From Trichostrongylus colubriformis (Eukaryota > Nematoda > Chromadorea > Rhabditida > Trichostrongylidae), in contig OZ022259.1 of the NCBI GenBank assembly GCA_963978905.1, positions 744,001-808,000 of the forward strand: a stretch of 64,000 nt of DNA. The letters are read 5' to 3'. The notes under the pieces were generated by a model. It was not told where the DNA came from. It searched no databases and saw only the letters and a program-made list of their open reading frames with translations. Both the position numbers and the translations under genes were made by a program. Shown here piece by piece: positions 12,112 through 23,700 of this stretch (position 1 is its first letter; the number at the start of each line of letters is the position of its first letter).

Positions 12112-12763
12112 CTAGGTAGCGTTCAGAGTTCGCGATAAGGCGATCATTGGAATAATGGATGCGTACCTTTAACTTCGTCCTGATTGCCTAGTCGGTACGC
12201 ATCTTGTTCTTGGCTCCACGGAAATACTCACCAGCGCGCACATGCGGAGCGTGCTAGGTGACGTCACAGCCACCGCGCGGCGGGCCTGTGAGCCATGGTC
12301 CGTGCTCCTACCAATGCGCTTCAAGAGGGTGAAATTGTTGGTACCTTGCCAATACACTAAGGATGATCACATAATGCTGCGGAAAGCTTTGTTGCTTGAC
12401 AGACATACGACAGCTGGGCTGGCCTTTTTTTAATTGGGCTATCCTTCCCAGCCATATTGATTCGCCTCAGCCCAATGATGTAGAAGTTTCAGGAGACTGT
12501 GTCTGCTTCGTCCCATTTATAATCATGCGGGGAGACACAGAGTAAACAAGTGCAAGCCATCTTATGACTTTAGTGACAGCAATATTATCCTCATTAAAGA
12601 GCAATGTTCGTAAGCAGGCCATCGCACACCGTCGCGTCGCGCGGTGGCTGTGACGTCACCAGGCACGCGCCGCATGTCCGCGCCGGTGAGTTTTTCCCTC
12701 CTCCTCTTAGTCTTTACGCCTGCTCGTCCAGTCCTGAATCGCGAACTCTAGACAGCGCCTCAA
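12112..12763. mobile_element. Foldback MITE with TGACGTCA in both arms
   Basis: Ends are inverted copies of an AGGTAGCGTTCAGAGTTCGC-type sequence (left from 12112, right to 12763). Inside, a second pair of arms (about 12227-12282 and 12635-12691) is inverted and GC-rich, each carrying the palindrome TGACGTCA (12259-12266 and 12651-12658). Sequences related to the outer ends recur near 20240 and at 22188-22563. No coding capacity was seen, so it is a non-autonomous element. Confidence 0.7.
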
Positions 12764-14150
12764 TCTGTTTCTCTCGAGTGCCTTTTTTTCCATTTTAAAA
12801 CTCCATTTTGAAGCAGTTATCCGGGACCTTTCAAAGCGTGAATTTGCAGTTTCGAAAGCTGACTATCGACTGGATTGACGTAGTATTTTGAGTGCTGTGA
12901 AGTGGAGCTCCGTAATACCCTCCCCAGTGGGTAAGCTGCCCTCTCCACCATGTCAGTTCGCCCGGCAAGGCCGAGTACGATCTTAACGAGTTTTAACAAA
13001 CCCGAACGTGCGAAATCGAGGAGGGGAGACGACGGCATGGGGGAGATGGCACGTTGCTTCTCTTTCTCGTCGCGCACGTCTCGCGAGCTGCATCATCGTC
13101 TCCCCATTCTCGTCCTGGCATTTGCTCCGGCTGTTCCTGGCAGAACTCACGAATGAGTTCTTTCATGAAGTACTACGACTGCTTGGAATTCTTGAATTTA
13201 AAGTTTTGTAAAAAAAATTTTGACAGATAGTTGTAATTTTTACTTTTCCTTTCCAACGGTTTATCTTTCACAATTTTTTGGCTTTTCTTCTATCCTTCTT
13301 TCCATCATCATCTTTTCTTTTCGCTCTGCTTTTTCATTTCATTCATTTATTACATGTTATAAACATATGAGAAAAGAATTCAAACACAAGCAATGAATAT
13401 TGTAGAAAATGAGTATCAAATGAAGTCTTAGTTCGCACTCTGGAGGTAATAAAGAAAACTTCTTCTTTAGCTTTTTGAAGTAAGGAGGTATTTCCGAAGT
13501 CTTGCTCTTTTATAAGTACTGCATACCTGCGTAGAATGTGAAAAAGTTACCTCCTATAAATGAACGAGGTTGCCGGAACCGAAGCTTGAGCCTTCACCTC
13601 TTATCTGACTTGGAATCAGTTTGAAAAATGATGATTTGTCCAGTTCCATTGAAAAGAGTGTTATATTCATTGGAATGTCAATCCTCCGCCTTCTCAAATG
13701 CAACGAGCCTATGTTGAGCATTTTGTTTCTTATGGATTTCCGAGGGATGCAAAATCAAGAGGCCAAATGAAAAGCTTCCTCGAAAAATTATTTTGTATCC
13801 TTCCCAGTTTATCAATGCCTATTTACAGACAATTTTGAATTAGTAATTCCAGAACAATTCATGTAAAAAATCAGTCATAACAAACTGTCATCGCATTTTA
13901 TTCTCCCAAGCTTTTCATCTTCTTCTTCCTGTTCTTCTCCGTTACCCTTTCCTTTTCGCTTCTTCGTCGATTACTCTCGCTTGTTTTGAATGGCTCTGTC
14001 AATGGGTCATTCTCGTTCAACTCCATATCCGGTTTTCTTTTCATCGTTTTGCTTTTTTTTTTCAAATCATGTTTTTCATTTTGAACGCACCTGTTGAATA
14101 CTCGAAGTCCAAATACGCTCCTTCGTGATTAAAAGCTATTCAATATTTGG
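12764..14150. other. Intergenic, no supported feature
   Basis: AT-rich, pyrimidine-rich tracts (13200-13340, 13900-14070). Short reading frames near 12817-13211 show no motif. Confidence 0.35.
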
Positions 14151-14607
14151 AACTATTCGGCTACTACAACCCCAATGGGGGTCGATTGGGGCAAAAAAAA
14201 ATTTTTTTTTTGCTAATACTTTGTCTACAGGGGTAATTGAGGCCGAATATCACATTAATTTTTAACGTTGGCGCCATTTTGCACCAAAATGGCGCAACTA
14301 TTGCACCAAGGTCATTTCACCAAATCTGGTAGAAACTTGGTTATAGGGGTTATTTGGTGCCCTGATCACGACTATCACATTGGTTTTCAGCGTTGGCGCC
14401 ATTTTGCACCAAAATGGCGCAACTGTGCCACTGAAGAGTGTTAGCAGCAGTGCAATAGTTGAGGCAAATTGGTGCAAAATTGCGCCAACGCTGAGAAACA
14501 ATGTGATATTCGTGATCAGGGGCCTCAATTACCCCTGTAGGCAAAGTTTTAGCAAAAAAAATTTTTTGCCCCAATCGATCCCCACTGGGGTTGATAGCCG
14601 AATAGTT
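14151..14607. mobile_element. Foldback MITE (AACTATTCGGCT ends)
   Basis: Inverted repeats of about 150 bp begin AACTATTCGGCT on both sides and contain GATTGGGGCAAAAAA, then CAGGGGTAATTGAGG, then a GTTGGCGCCATTTTGCACC-like motif. The middle carries further copies of the GGCGC / GGTGCAAAAT motif. The same word set recurs in the elements at 20776-21843, 43463-43934 and the partial one at 63850-64000. No ORF. Confidence 0.75.
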
Positions 14608-15164
14608 GTCAGTACTGTTTAGTTAATTCAGTTTAAATCGTGAAAGTTCACAGAACCTCAGTTTCTGAGAATTTAACTGTGGGATTTAGATGGTCCTGCT
14701 CCAGAACAGACTTTTGTTTTTGCCATCATTTGACGCCATTTTGCGCGCTACGATGAGTACTTAGCGTGTACAAGTCCCGTTTATCAAATGGCGCTCACTG
14801 TATCAAAATGACCGACATCTGTGATCGATTTGGTCAGCTGGACTGCGGTGGCAGCTACGTGGCAAAATACTCGCTATTGATTGCGGTAATATAACATGAC
14901 CAAGTGTCTACTTCTAGACAATTTTATTGTCGAAGTCAAAGGTCTGGGAAATCTTATATTCATGACTTTCGAGGGTTCTTTGTTTCTCTCTACACTTAAA
15001 TGTTCTTCAGCTCCCCAAAGTCTCCATAAAAGTTACTCTCTACGAATCACTTTCTTTTAAACACATTGACCGAATCCATTCACACCATTGATGGTACTAA
15101 CAAAACCGCCTCTGTAGTACATAATTGTGGCCGTTTGTGCCATTTATTGCATCAGATGCTTCTT
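14608..15164. other. Intergenic, no supported feature
   Basis: No coding or repeat structure seen. Confidence 0.3.
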
Positions 15165-16030
15165 AGCAATTTGCTCCATAAGTAATGTGTTTTTTAAGCA
15201 AAAACTTTTCTATAAAATTACAAGTTTTGCAGCTTACATGTATCATTATGAAGAGATTTTTCTGACCTACAAAAATAGTGTTTGAGTGTGGTAGATGGGA
15301 CCGACACCAGGCTGGCGAAGAGGTAGGTCCCGCCGTCAGAAATTGGCCAAACCGGCAATAGAAACTTCCGAAAGCACGTTTTTTAAGGATGAAATTTTAC
15401 TTTCAAATCCTTTGCGCAGCAATGCTATATGGACCATGCGGAAGGATTTTTCCAAAAAGGATTTTTCCAAAGTATTTTTCGTTTTTGTTTATGCTGTGAT
15501 TCATATTGAATTACAAAACTGTGTGATAGCGGCTCAGCTGACATTATTGCGCATTTTTTCGACGGAAACTCAAGATGTCCTATCAGTAATGTTTCCCCGT
15601 CTCCACTCATGGTACTGAACCTTTCACCACCAACTGATTGATTGAGAAAATTTTCTTGCCTTGGTTCTAAGAGATTGTCAGAAATTACCGAGTGTGGCCT
15701 AAAAACTCAAATTCGAAAACGAGCGTTGTGACCTTCCAAGCAAAACTTGCAGAAAAGGACAGGGCTCATAATAAGTACGGGACACATTGTTGGTTAATCT
15801 TCCTCAAGTAAAATACAGTGTTTAATTGCCGGTTTGGTCAATTTCGATCGACCAAACCAACCACCTCAGCCTGAAATTCGGCCCCACTAGGACGCACAAA
15901 GAAATTGAACATGTCAATTTGTAGAGCGGAAAAATCTCTTCCGAATAGTATATGACGTGCCGCAAAAACTTGTTATTTTATAGGGAAAATTTTTGTTTGA
16001 AAAAAACGACACTACATATGGAATAACCCA
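15165..16030. mobile_element. Foldback element, longest copy of a dispersed family
   Basis: The left arm (from about 15165, CTCCATAAGTAATGTG) and right arm (to about 16030, ACACTACATATGGAATAACC) are inverted. A second inverted pair is 15293-15354 against 15824-15887 (TGG-CCGA...CAGGCTG...CCAAACCGGCAAT). Partial copies occur at 4490-4805, 42302-43020 and 54780-54990. No coding capacity beyond chance frames. Confidence 0.55.
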
Positions 16031-17599
16031 ATACTAGCAATTTTCACTGGGATTCGTTGAGTGGCTTGGACAATACATTCAATCCCTTCTGAACTGTAAA
16101 ATGGTGTTACGTGCGTGGTTTATCCATACTGGTCCCTTGCGCAAGTGTTCCCAAGGCTTTTTCGTATTTAAAATGCATTTCCATAACCTCGGGTTAGCAA
16201 GCTTTCCCTCGAAATGCGGGACTTCATGAATTTCTATGTCAAATCCATAATTTATAAGGTTGGTCCATGTATTCTAAATCACTTGGGCCAATTTTGTTTC
16301 TAAGAAACAAAAAAGCGGCTGATTGTGTGGCTGTGCGAATAACTGTCCTCGGTATTGTTGGTTTGAAGGAAAGACAGGGTCTGCCGACGTTAGTAAAATG
16401 AGGTCAGGAATAGGATGAATAGGAAGGAATACCGTCATTCGGAAAAGTTTTTGCACTGTACAGTGGCGCGTGGAATCCAGGCAGCTACCATCACTTCCAC
16501 AGCCTTTGCACCCGAGACCCTGGTTTGAGCCTCAGCATCCGTGCACATACATCTTGGGGCTTCGGAGTCATCCCAGGCCTTGATCCAACGGGTATCAAAC
16601 TACACCTTACTTTGGTTTCCTCTTGATCTTTGTGCGTCCTCCCTTAGGCTGTAACCATTGAAATCTCTTTGAATACATAGCGTTAATGTTAAAATCGGCT
16701 CTCAATATTACTGGCTCTTCTGAATTTGTCGTGATCATAGATAGTTGATATCTCAGTCTCCAAAGATACGTAACTATTATGTTTGGAATTTCGAATATTT
16801 TATGTGGAAAGCATTGTTACTCTCAGTATCCATTTCCGTCACAACACCAATTTGTAGGGAAGTGCTTTTCATGACCGTTTCATAACAACACCTTTTATCT
16901 GAAAAACAAAAGCAGTTTCTAAGGTCTGGCCTTAGAAGAGATTACCGCGAGAGAACGAGCTCTGAATCAGTTCCCGGTGGATGGTATCACAGAGAACTTT
17001 GGAATATCACCCGTTTCCTCGTGTCAACGTCTCCTTTATTATTGGCATTTCATCCTTAGCTTATATTATTACACAAATCGTAAACCTCATTGCCTTGTTG
17101 TTGCAACCCTTGCCAAGGTCATTGCCAACGATCACGTCCGGGTTGGGTCTGGGCTGCTCGGTGGAGTCGCGCTTGCTTCTTTGGCTCTGTACGCTCTAGG
17201 AACTGAAACTCATGCTTCGGTAAAGGTGCAGCCTACTGGCTCTGGGTAGAACTATCTAAGCACGGCGCTGTAATATCCCAGTAATCCTGGAATGTGCCTT
17301 TGAAGACAGCGGAAGGGATAAATTAGGGAGATTGAAGAATATGAAAGTAGGGGTGCAGTCGAATGTAATCGCGATTGCAACTCAAATTGTAATCGATATC
17401 GGATAACGTTTTATTTTATAAACCACGTGCAATACGATTACTGCAGCAAAGTATCGTATCCGACTATAAATTACACCAATATTAACACAATTAAGTAAAA
17501 AAGTTGAGAGATGTAAAAGATATTGAAAGATTTAGGACCATTTTAGGACTTTATGAGGATCGCTTTGAGAACTGCTCTCCAGTTTTTTCCAGCCCATCA
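16031..17599. other. Intergenic, no supported feature
   Basis: Open frames at 16977-17249 contain hydrophobic stretches but no convincing splice or family signal. A tRNA-like B box near 16530 was rejected. Confidence 0.3.
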
Positions 17600-17937
17600 A
17601 TAGGGTTCTCCGGGGAGGGGCCTTGCCGTGCAGTACCCTGCTCCCAGAAATGGCGCAAAATCCGAAAAATAGGAACCCTGGAACCCTCACCCTCTCGCCC
17701 CCCTCTGCGTCACTAGCTGGGGGTAGGAACGCTGTCCCACTTTCGCCGGCAACTCGCCCTTCTGATCAACTGCAGAACGACACGCCATGCTGCGGGATCG
17801 TGATAAGTCCCCAAGCCGTGCATTTTCAATGCAAATTTCACTACACATCACCTCTTCTAATGGAAGGTTTGCTTTCAGAAAACATGTATTCACAATTCTC
17901 ACTTCCTTCTCATCTCTCCTGATGCCTTTAAAGTGCC
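17600..17937. repeat. Dispersed repeat related to the foldback at 36128-36966
   Basis: Shares with 36128-36966 the words GGGATCGTGATAAG (17797 and 36390), a TTTTCAGA-AACATGT core and TCCGAAAAAT/CTCTTTCTC-type flanks. A third fragment is near 43270-43400. Divergence is high, so the limits are approximate. Confidence 0.45.
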
Positions 17938-18405
17938 TCAAAGGAACCGGAAGGGGTCCGAAACAAGAGGAAGATACAAAGAAGTTAGCATTTTGTAACG
18001 AACACTGAATGTTAGAAACGTTAATAGGTAAAAAAAAACCCGGACTGAAGAGCGCGACGCTGCGGTGTATATTCGCACCCCATGCGCATCAACACACTGA
18101 CTTTCCGAGTTATCCGCTGTAGGAGACGGCCGCAGGCTAATGTCAATTTTAGCACCCGACTCCCAGCGCAGTGGACCTCTTCCCAAGTATATTAGCATCC
18201 ATGTATGTACATCTAGAAACAATGCAAGAAAGAAGCAAGGAGAAAGTGAAAGGAAAAAACAGTCTTATAATAGAAACATTTCTTCTTGACGCCAAACCAT
18301 GGCGTCAAATTGGCGAGTTTGTGTAATGGCGGCACTTAAACTCGTCCGAACTACGTCTGTTCTAACGTAGGCCGAAAATTACCCCCTTCCGACGTCTTCA
18401 AATAT
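17938..18405. repeat. Direct repeat, copy 1 (pairs with 55378-55850)
   Basis: About 465 bp aligns collinearly with 55378-55850, from GGACCGGAAGG-GTCCGAAAC through CGCGACGCTGCGGTGT, CATCAACACACTGACTTTCC and CGTCAAATTGGCGAGTT to CTCGTCCGAACTACGTCTGT. Differences are scattered substitutions and small gaps. It has no intact ORF and sits directly next to the repeat at 17600-17937. Confidence 0.8.
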
Positions 18406-20059
18406 GGAGTGGATATAGCCTTGACTCTGATTCAAAGGTTGATTATGCCTGCCATAAGAACTGTTCGAACCATTTCGCCATGACGTCAGTTTGTCAAAAG
18501 GATGATCTAAGTTCTGCTTCTCACGCATTTTTTAGTAGTCGACGTTCCAGTTTGTTCATTGGGAAATGCTTCATGAGTGCTACTCGTTTTCACATTTGAT
18601 GCCACTGCTGGTCCTTTGCACAGCCCACAGAATTCTATTGTCTATTGAGCTTCGCATGCATGGTTCTCTGCTATCTAAGTAGCATCATATACTATCACCG
18701 AATTTCTTCTTCACAATCACAACCTTCTTCTCAACAGTGGAAGTTATGGCAGTTCGGAAACGAAAACGGCAATCTCGCATGGCTAGCGTTTAGATAGTTT
18801 TCTATAAATGCGACAGCAACTGCATTGTGAGCGGAATGTGCCCTTTGTTGACACATTTGCAGTGACAACATGTGCCAACGTTTAATGCCACTTCTAGGAG
18901 CGCTTCCGCCTACGTTTTCTTCTCAGTTTTCTTTAGCTGTTTTTCTCAATTATCACATGTGATATCCTCAAATTACCAGCCATTGATGACTACGTAGGAC
19001 AAGAAAAAGCTCGAGAAACTCGCCCTTTTCTGGGCCGTATACCCTGAAATCACGGAAAATTACAGAAGCTCCACCAATTCTAGGAGCTTCCTAGCATCAT
19101 CTTTTCTTTGTCCTCTGTCATTATCACTCTAGCTGATATGTATTACTGACAAGCGGCGCGGGTACCTTGTTCATGATCCATTGGTCCACAAGTGAGGATT
19201 TTACTTTCTTCGAGGTCAGCTGGTTTCACAATCGTCTGAAAGAGAGAACCCATTAGGATTGGAATCGGGTGACCCGTCCTTCATCAATCCATGTGTTGAA
19301 TGCTTCTTGGTAGTTACCCAAATGTCACATGCAGTTCCTTACTGTCGCCTGGGCGCGGTTCCCTGCCCGTTGTCATTAGGAGATGCCTGTGGGCGTCCAT
19401 TGTACTTGTTTCATTCTACACTAATTCGCGTTTTGTACTTTACTGAGCCACTCCAAGGGCACCGCAAGGGCTCACTTAGCGGTATCGATCGATGTGTGAG
19501 TGATGACCGGGGTCATGATTTACACACATAATCTAATTTACTCGAACGCATTTCGGAAACAGCGAAGCGTGGCATAAGCCTGCCTACCTCTTATGCTTCT
19601 AGATGGCAGTAATAAGAAATTTCGAGCATTTTGGAGGTTTTAATGCTCTTGGATTATGTAAGCCTACTGAGTGGTACGCATCTGGACGACGAGCAAGCTT
19701 TGTTCTAAATTGGCACCGCTTTAGATAAACTAGACTGGAACTTGTCCTTGGATCAAGTTCCAGTTTAGTCTAAGTAAGGGCCAATCAAGTGCTTTTTCTT
19801 TTATATATTGCTAGGGAAGGTCATTTGATTTTTTTTTCAACTCATTCATTCGCACTGATTATTTAAAACATCAGAGAGGAGGCTTTTTGTTCGCATCTCG
19901 TTTTGGATACCACTTCAATTTCATTTATGATTTCCATTTCCGAAATTTATCAGTTTCCTTTTCGTGTTCGAATCGTTTGCTGACCGTGAGGAAACGCGTC
20001 CATCCCGAACGATCCGCTTTTTATCATGTTCATTAAATTTTAATAGATGCTTTCGAACA
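18406..20059. other. Upstream region of the main gene
   Basis: No exon seen. It contains a strong perfect-to-near-perfect hairpin at 19728-19773 (arms AGACTGGAACTTG / CAAGTTCCAGTTTAGTCT). Promoter elements of the main gene could lie here but nothing specific is visible. Confidence 0.3.
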
Positions 20060-20275
20060 AGAGTGAGGTTATACCTTGCGATCGGTTTGCAGTCTGCTTG
20101 CAGCTGGACTGAAGATTAGGTGCGTATCGATCTGCGATTATGCATCAGCGTTGTGAAGGAAAAAAAACACGCTTAAGTGGTATCGATTTGCACGATCACA
20201 GATTCGCAAGATTGCAAGGTAAAACCTCTGCCCACAAAGGTAGTGTTCAGAGTTCGCGATTAAGACGATCATCCG
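20060..20275. repeat. Degenerate inverted repeat next to a MITE end
   Basis: Arms GAGGTTATACCTTGCGATC (about 20064) and GATTGCAAGGTAAAACCTC (about 20211) are inverted. Immediately after, GGTAGTGTTCAGAGTTCGCG (20240) matches the outer end of the element at 12112-12763. Confidence 0.5.
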
Positions 20276-20596
20276 GGAGGGAAAAGATACTTATTAGGCG
20301 TAGTCCCATATGGGATTGTCCCTGGTGATGAACCCAAATAATCCGCCGTTGTTCGTATACACAGTTCATTATTCGTACGCTTTTATCTTATCAGTCGTGT
20401 GGTATTGATTACAGTATTCTGACAGGATTTGACACAACTATTTTCAGCAGATTCTTGGGGGAGCAACATTCTATTGAGAACGTTTTGGCTGGCCGCCCTG
20501 TTGCGTCTCCTTCACGTTCACCTCATTCGGAATCAGTTTGTCTCCTTCCCGTACTTCTCCTGATCTGCTGCTTTTATTCTTTCGGTTATTCTCTAA

Positions 20597-20625
20597 TTCT
20601 TCTTATATAGCTGTAATTGACGACC
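20597..20625 (+). promoter_or_regulatory. Candidate trans-splice acceptor and 5' leader
   Basis: A pyrimidine-rich TTCTTCTTATATAG ends at 20610, only 15 bases before the first ATG (20626) of the transferase. In nematodes such a short distance from acceptor to start codon is typical of spliced-leader addition. An upstream 5' UTR exon joined by cis-splicing is the alternative. Confidence 0.45.
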
Positions 20626-20736
20626 ATGCTACTGCCAGCACGGAAACGTTCGCTGTTTTTTAAAATACTCATATTGGTACCGGTTGCATGGATATGTGTG
20701 GTTTTTTATTTTGCTGTCATGGATCATGCGAACAAT
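20626..20736 (+). CDS. GalNAc-transferase exon 1: signal anchor
   Basis: 37 codons from ATG to a GTAAGT donor (20737). The peptide opens [20 protein letters not shown]: a short basic cytosolic tail followed by about 20 hydrophobic residues, the standard type II Golgi signal anchor. A TTG nine bases upstream is in frame but the ATG is the natural start. Ends in phase 0. Confidence 0.85.
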
Positions 20737-23700
20737 GTAAGTTTATATTGCCTTTGTCTCGTTTTATATTTCTGGCACTATTCAACTATCACTACCCCAC
20801 ATACTGCGAGTGGTCAGAAAAATAATTTTCGCTGAAACTTTGCCTACAGAGGTTATTCGGGGTGCTTATCACGAATATGACAAATATACGTTTTCGCTGC
20901 TGGCGCCAATTTGGTGCAACTGCACCAAATTGGTGGAACAACTGTTCTTCTCCAACTTCGTTTGAGATTGTCATCTGGGAGCCATTCAGGACGCTGATCA
21001 CGGTTACGATACAGGGTTTCAGCGCGAGCGCCGTTTTTAGCGCCTTTCCAGATTGCGCCAGCCATGTTCGTTTTGCTACAGTGCTTATGAGAGCGTCATC
21101 TTTCCGCTGTCGTCTCTCATTTGATACTATCCTACAGCCATCATTGCACTTTCAAGTGTATATTTTCGCCAAAGCCTCAAAGAAGGAAAGGTCCTCTTCC
21201 ATCTTGAAGCTTAAGCAAAATTTGCGAGAACAGTGTGGTGCCCGTACTAGTATAATCGCACTGTAATGGAACTTAACGACAGCAGCGCGGTGCAATTGCA
21301 CCAACTTGGCGTCCATGTTCAAAACGGATGTCACATTCGTCATCGGCACCCCAAATAACCCCTTGGGCAAAGCTTCTGTGAAAATTATTTTGGTGCTACT
21401 GGAGTTGGGGGGGGGGGGCCAGCGCACTGTGCTCTGCGTCTTTAACGCAGGGATAGAGCGCAGAGAAGCCATAGCGCTAGCCGAATTGGCTTCGAATACT
21501 GTATAGAAACGATTCTAATGGAGCAAATTCGTGCTTTTTTTCCATCTTATGTTAGCCTAAGCCTTGGGGAAGGAGATTCCCTTTCCCTAGGCTTAGGCGA
21601 ATATGCGTAAGTGGTTGTTTAGTCTAGTTGAAGTGAATTTCTCGTTATATTCTGATGGAGGAATAGTTTGATTGTATTTTCAGTTAGTTAGCTGTATCTA
21701 GGCATAAAATAACCTTGAAAGTGCCTATAAACAGAAATTGGGGGCATCTTATGCTTTTGTCGAGTGGCCCCCCCCCAACTCCAGTAGCGCCATTATTTTT
21801 TCTGACCAACTCCGGTACGTGGGGTAGTGATAGTTCAATAGTGTCCCATTTCTTTATTCAACGTTTCCGACACATTTTTATGGTTGATGGATGCATCCTT
21901 TCCAAAGTGCTGCTCAAACAACTTATTGTTTGCCCGATCTGTTCGTTATCGTCTAATGGCACGTTTCGCTAGCTAAGGATATTGCACTAAGATAATGTTT
22001 GAAAGTTTGCAGTCGCGCCTGTGTTTAAAGCGATCATTCGACCGGGCGGATAGAGAAGGATAAATATCGATTAAACGATCATGTGAACAGGCGTATCATT
22101 CAACTAATCAAGCCGTATCTTATCCTTTCCATCCTATGGCCTGATCACCTGAATCGCGCACTCAAACAGTGCCTCATGCCATGCTCGTTAGGTAGCGTTC
22201 GTAGTTCTGAAATTCGCGTAATTCCTGAATTGCGGAATTCGTGAATTTCGGAAGTCGCGGTAAGGATATGGGTATCGATTGGGGAAAGCGAAATATGCGA
22301 GGTGTGTAAAGAAGATACGTATCGATTGGGAGAATTGTGGAAATGCGGAATCGTGGTATAAGGGTAAATGCAGAATTGCGGAGTGGAAATGAAGACACTT
22401 ACCGCTTCATATTTTCTCTAATCCTCTCGTCTCTTCGTAGCAAGGAAATCGATACAAATCTAACGCTTCACAAATTCCGCAATTCTCCCAGTCGATAGAT
22501 ATCTTTATTGTTTACCGCAAATTCTGCAATTCCGCAAATTCCAAAACTATGAACGCTGCCTCAGTAGGGAACTCCATCGAGGGAATGGCCATCAACATCA
22601 GCAACTCAAGGGGGTGTAATGCCTCTAATGTTTGTGATGCACCCATTACTCCCTTACGTGTGCCTAAGATCCTTCATACGTGTATACAAAGCCCGGCGCT
22701 CATATGCCATAGGGAGTCGTATTTAAGTATAGTAAGACAATAAGAAAAAATAATTTTTGTTCCCTTGGTGAGTAAGAAGGAGGGAGATATTTTAAGTTGG
22801 AAAAGAGGAGGGTTATTTTTCTGTGTTTTGAGCGAGTCGGGAAGTGTCGGCTCAGCGAAATTCTCTGGGAATCCTTGGGGGGGGGTCTTTTTTTACCGAA
22901 TTTGGAACCGGTCAGACATACAGTAGCGGTCAAAAATATATGCGGTTTTGGATTCTAACCATAACTTTGGTCGAAGTTTACATTTCTTATTCAATTTTTT
23001 TTTTTTGTTTTTTGAAGGCAACTGGTACTCATGAAGCAATGTTGGGTGTAGTGTTGAGATGGAAAATTTATTCAACTAAAAACTCCAAAAATAGCCAAAC
23101 TCTCAAAAAATTCAGTTGGCCATAAAAAGCTTATAACTCATCGAAACGGGCAGGTGGGCAGAAAATAATACGGAATGAGGCTGGGACTTTGTTGCACGCT
23201 ATTTCAAATCTTAACAGCACTGAGGCACGGAGTTGACCATTTTCAGTGATTTCAGTTAAATAATTTTTTCAACGTTCACACTGCATCCTACTCGGCTGAG
23301 ATACTTTATTTCATTGAGTAACAGTTGCCTTCAAAACACAAAAAAAAAATTGAGCGAGATATGCAAACACCGAACAAAGTTATGGTCAAAATCCCAAACC
23401 GCATATATTTTTGACCGCTACTGTATCTAAGAAGAAAGCTCGTCTCGTCATTCGTCCTGGTAGTTGTACAAATTGTGATCATTGATTCATCGATTACTTT
23501 TTGAGGACCAGATTCTAAAGTGTGTACCAACAGTACCCAATGCATTTGTTCGTGAGTCGCTTTTTTCAAAAATTTCCCCTTACGTACTGCTAGAGGTATG
23601 AACCCCTACGCCAAAACTTCACACTGCGTCAGGCGGCTTGTGACGCGATACGTGCGAGCTAGGGCGCTGTATTCAGTTGGGATCCGAGGAGCTCGTCTTA

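Noticed and set aside
16457..16625. Possible tRNA-derived SINE with GGTTTGAGCC
   Set aside because: No A box at proper distance, no tail, no target duplication and no other copy in the window.
16977..17249. Open frames with hydrophobic, membrane-like segments
   Set aside because: Two overlapping frames look equally hydrophobic, no family motif and no exon signals fitting a gene.
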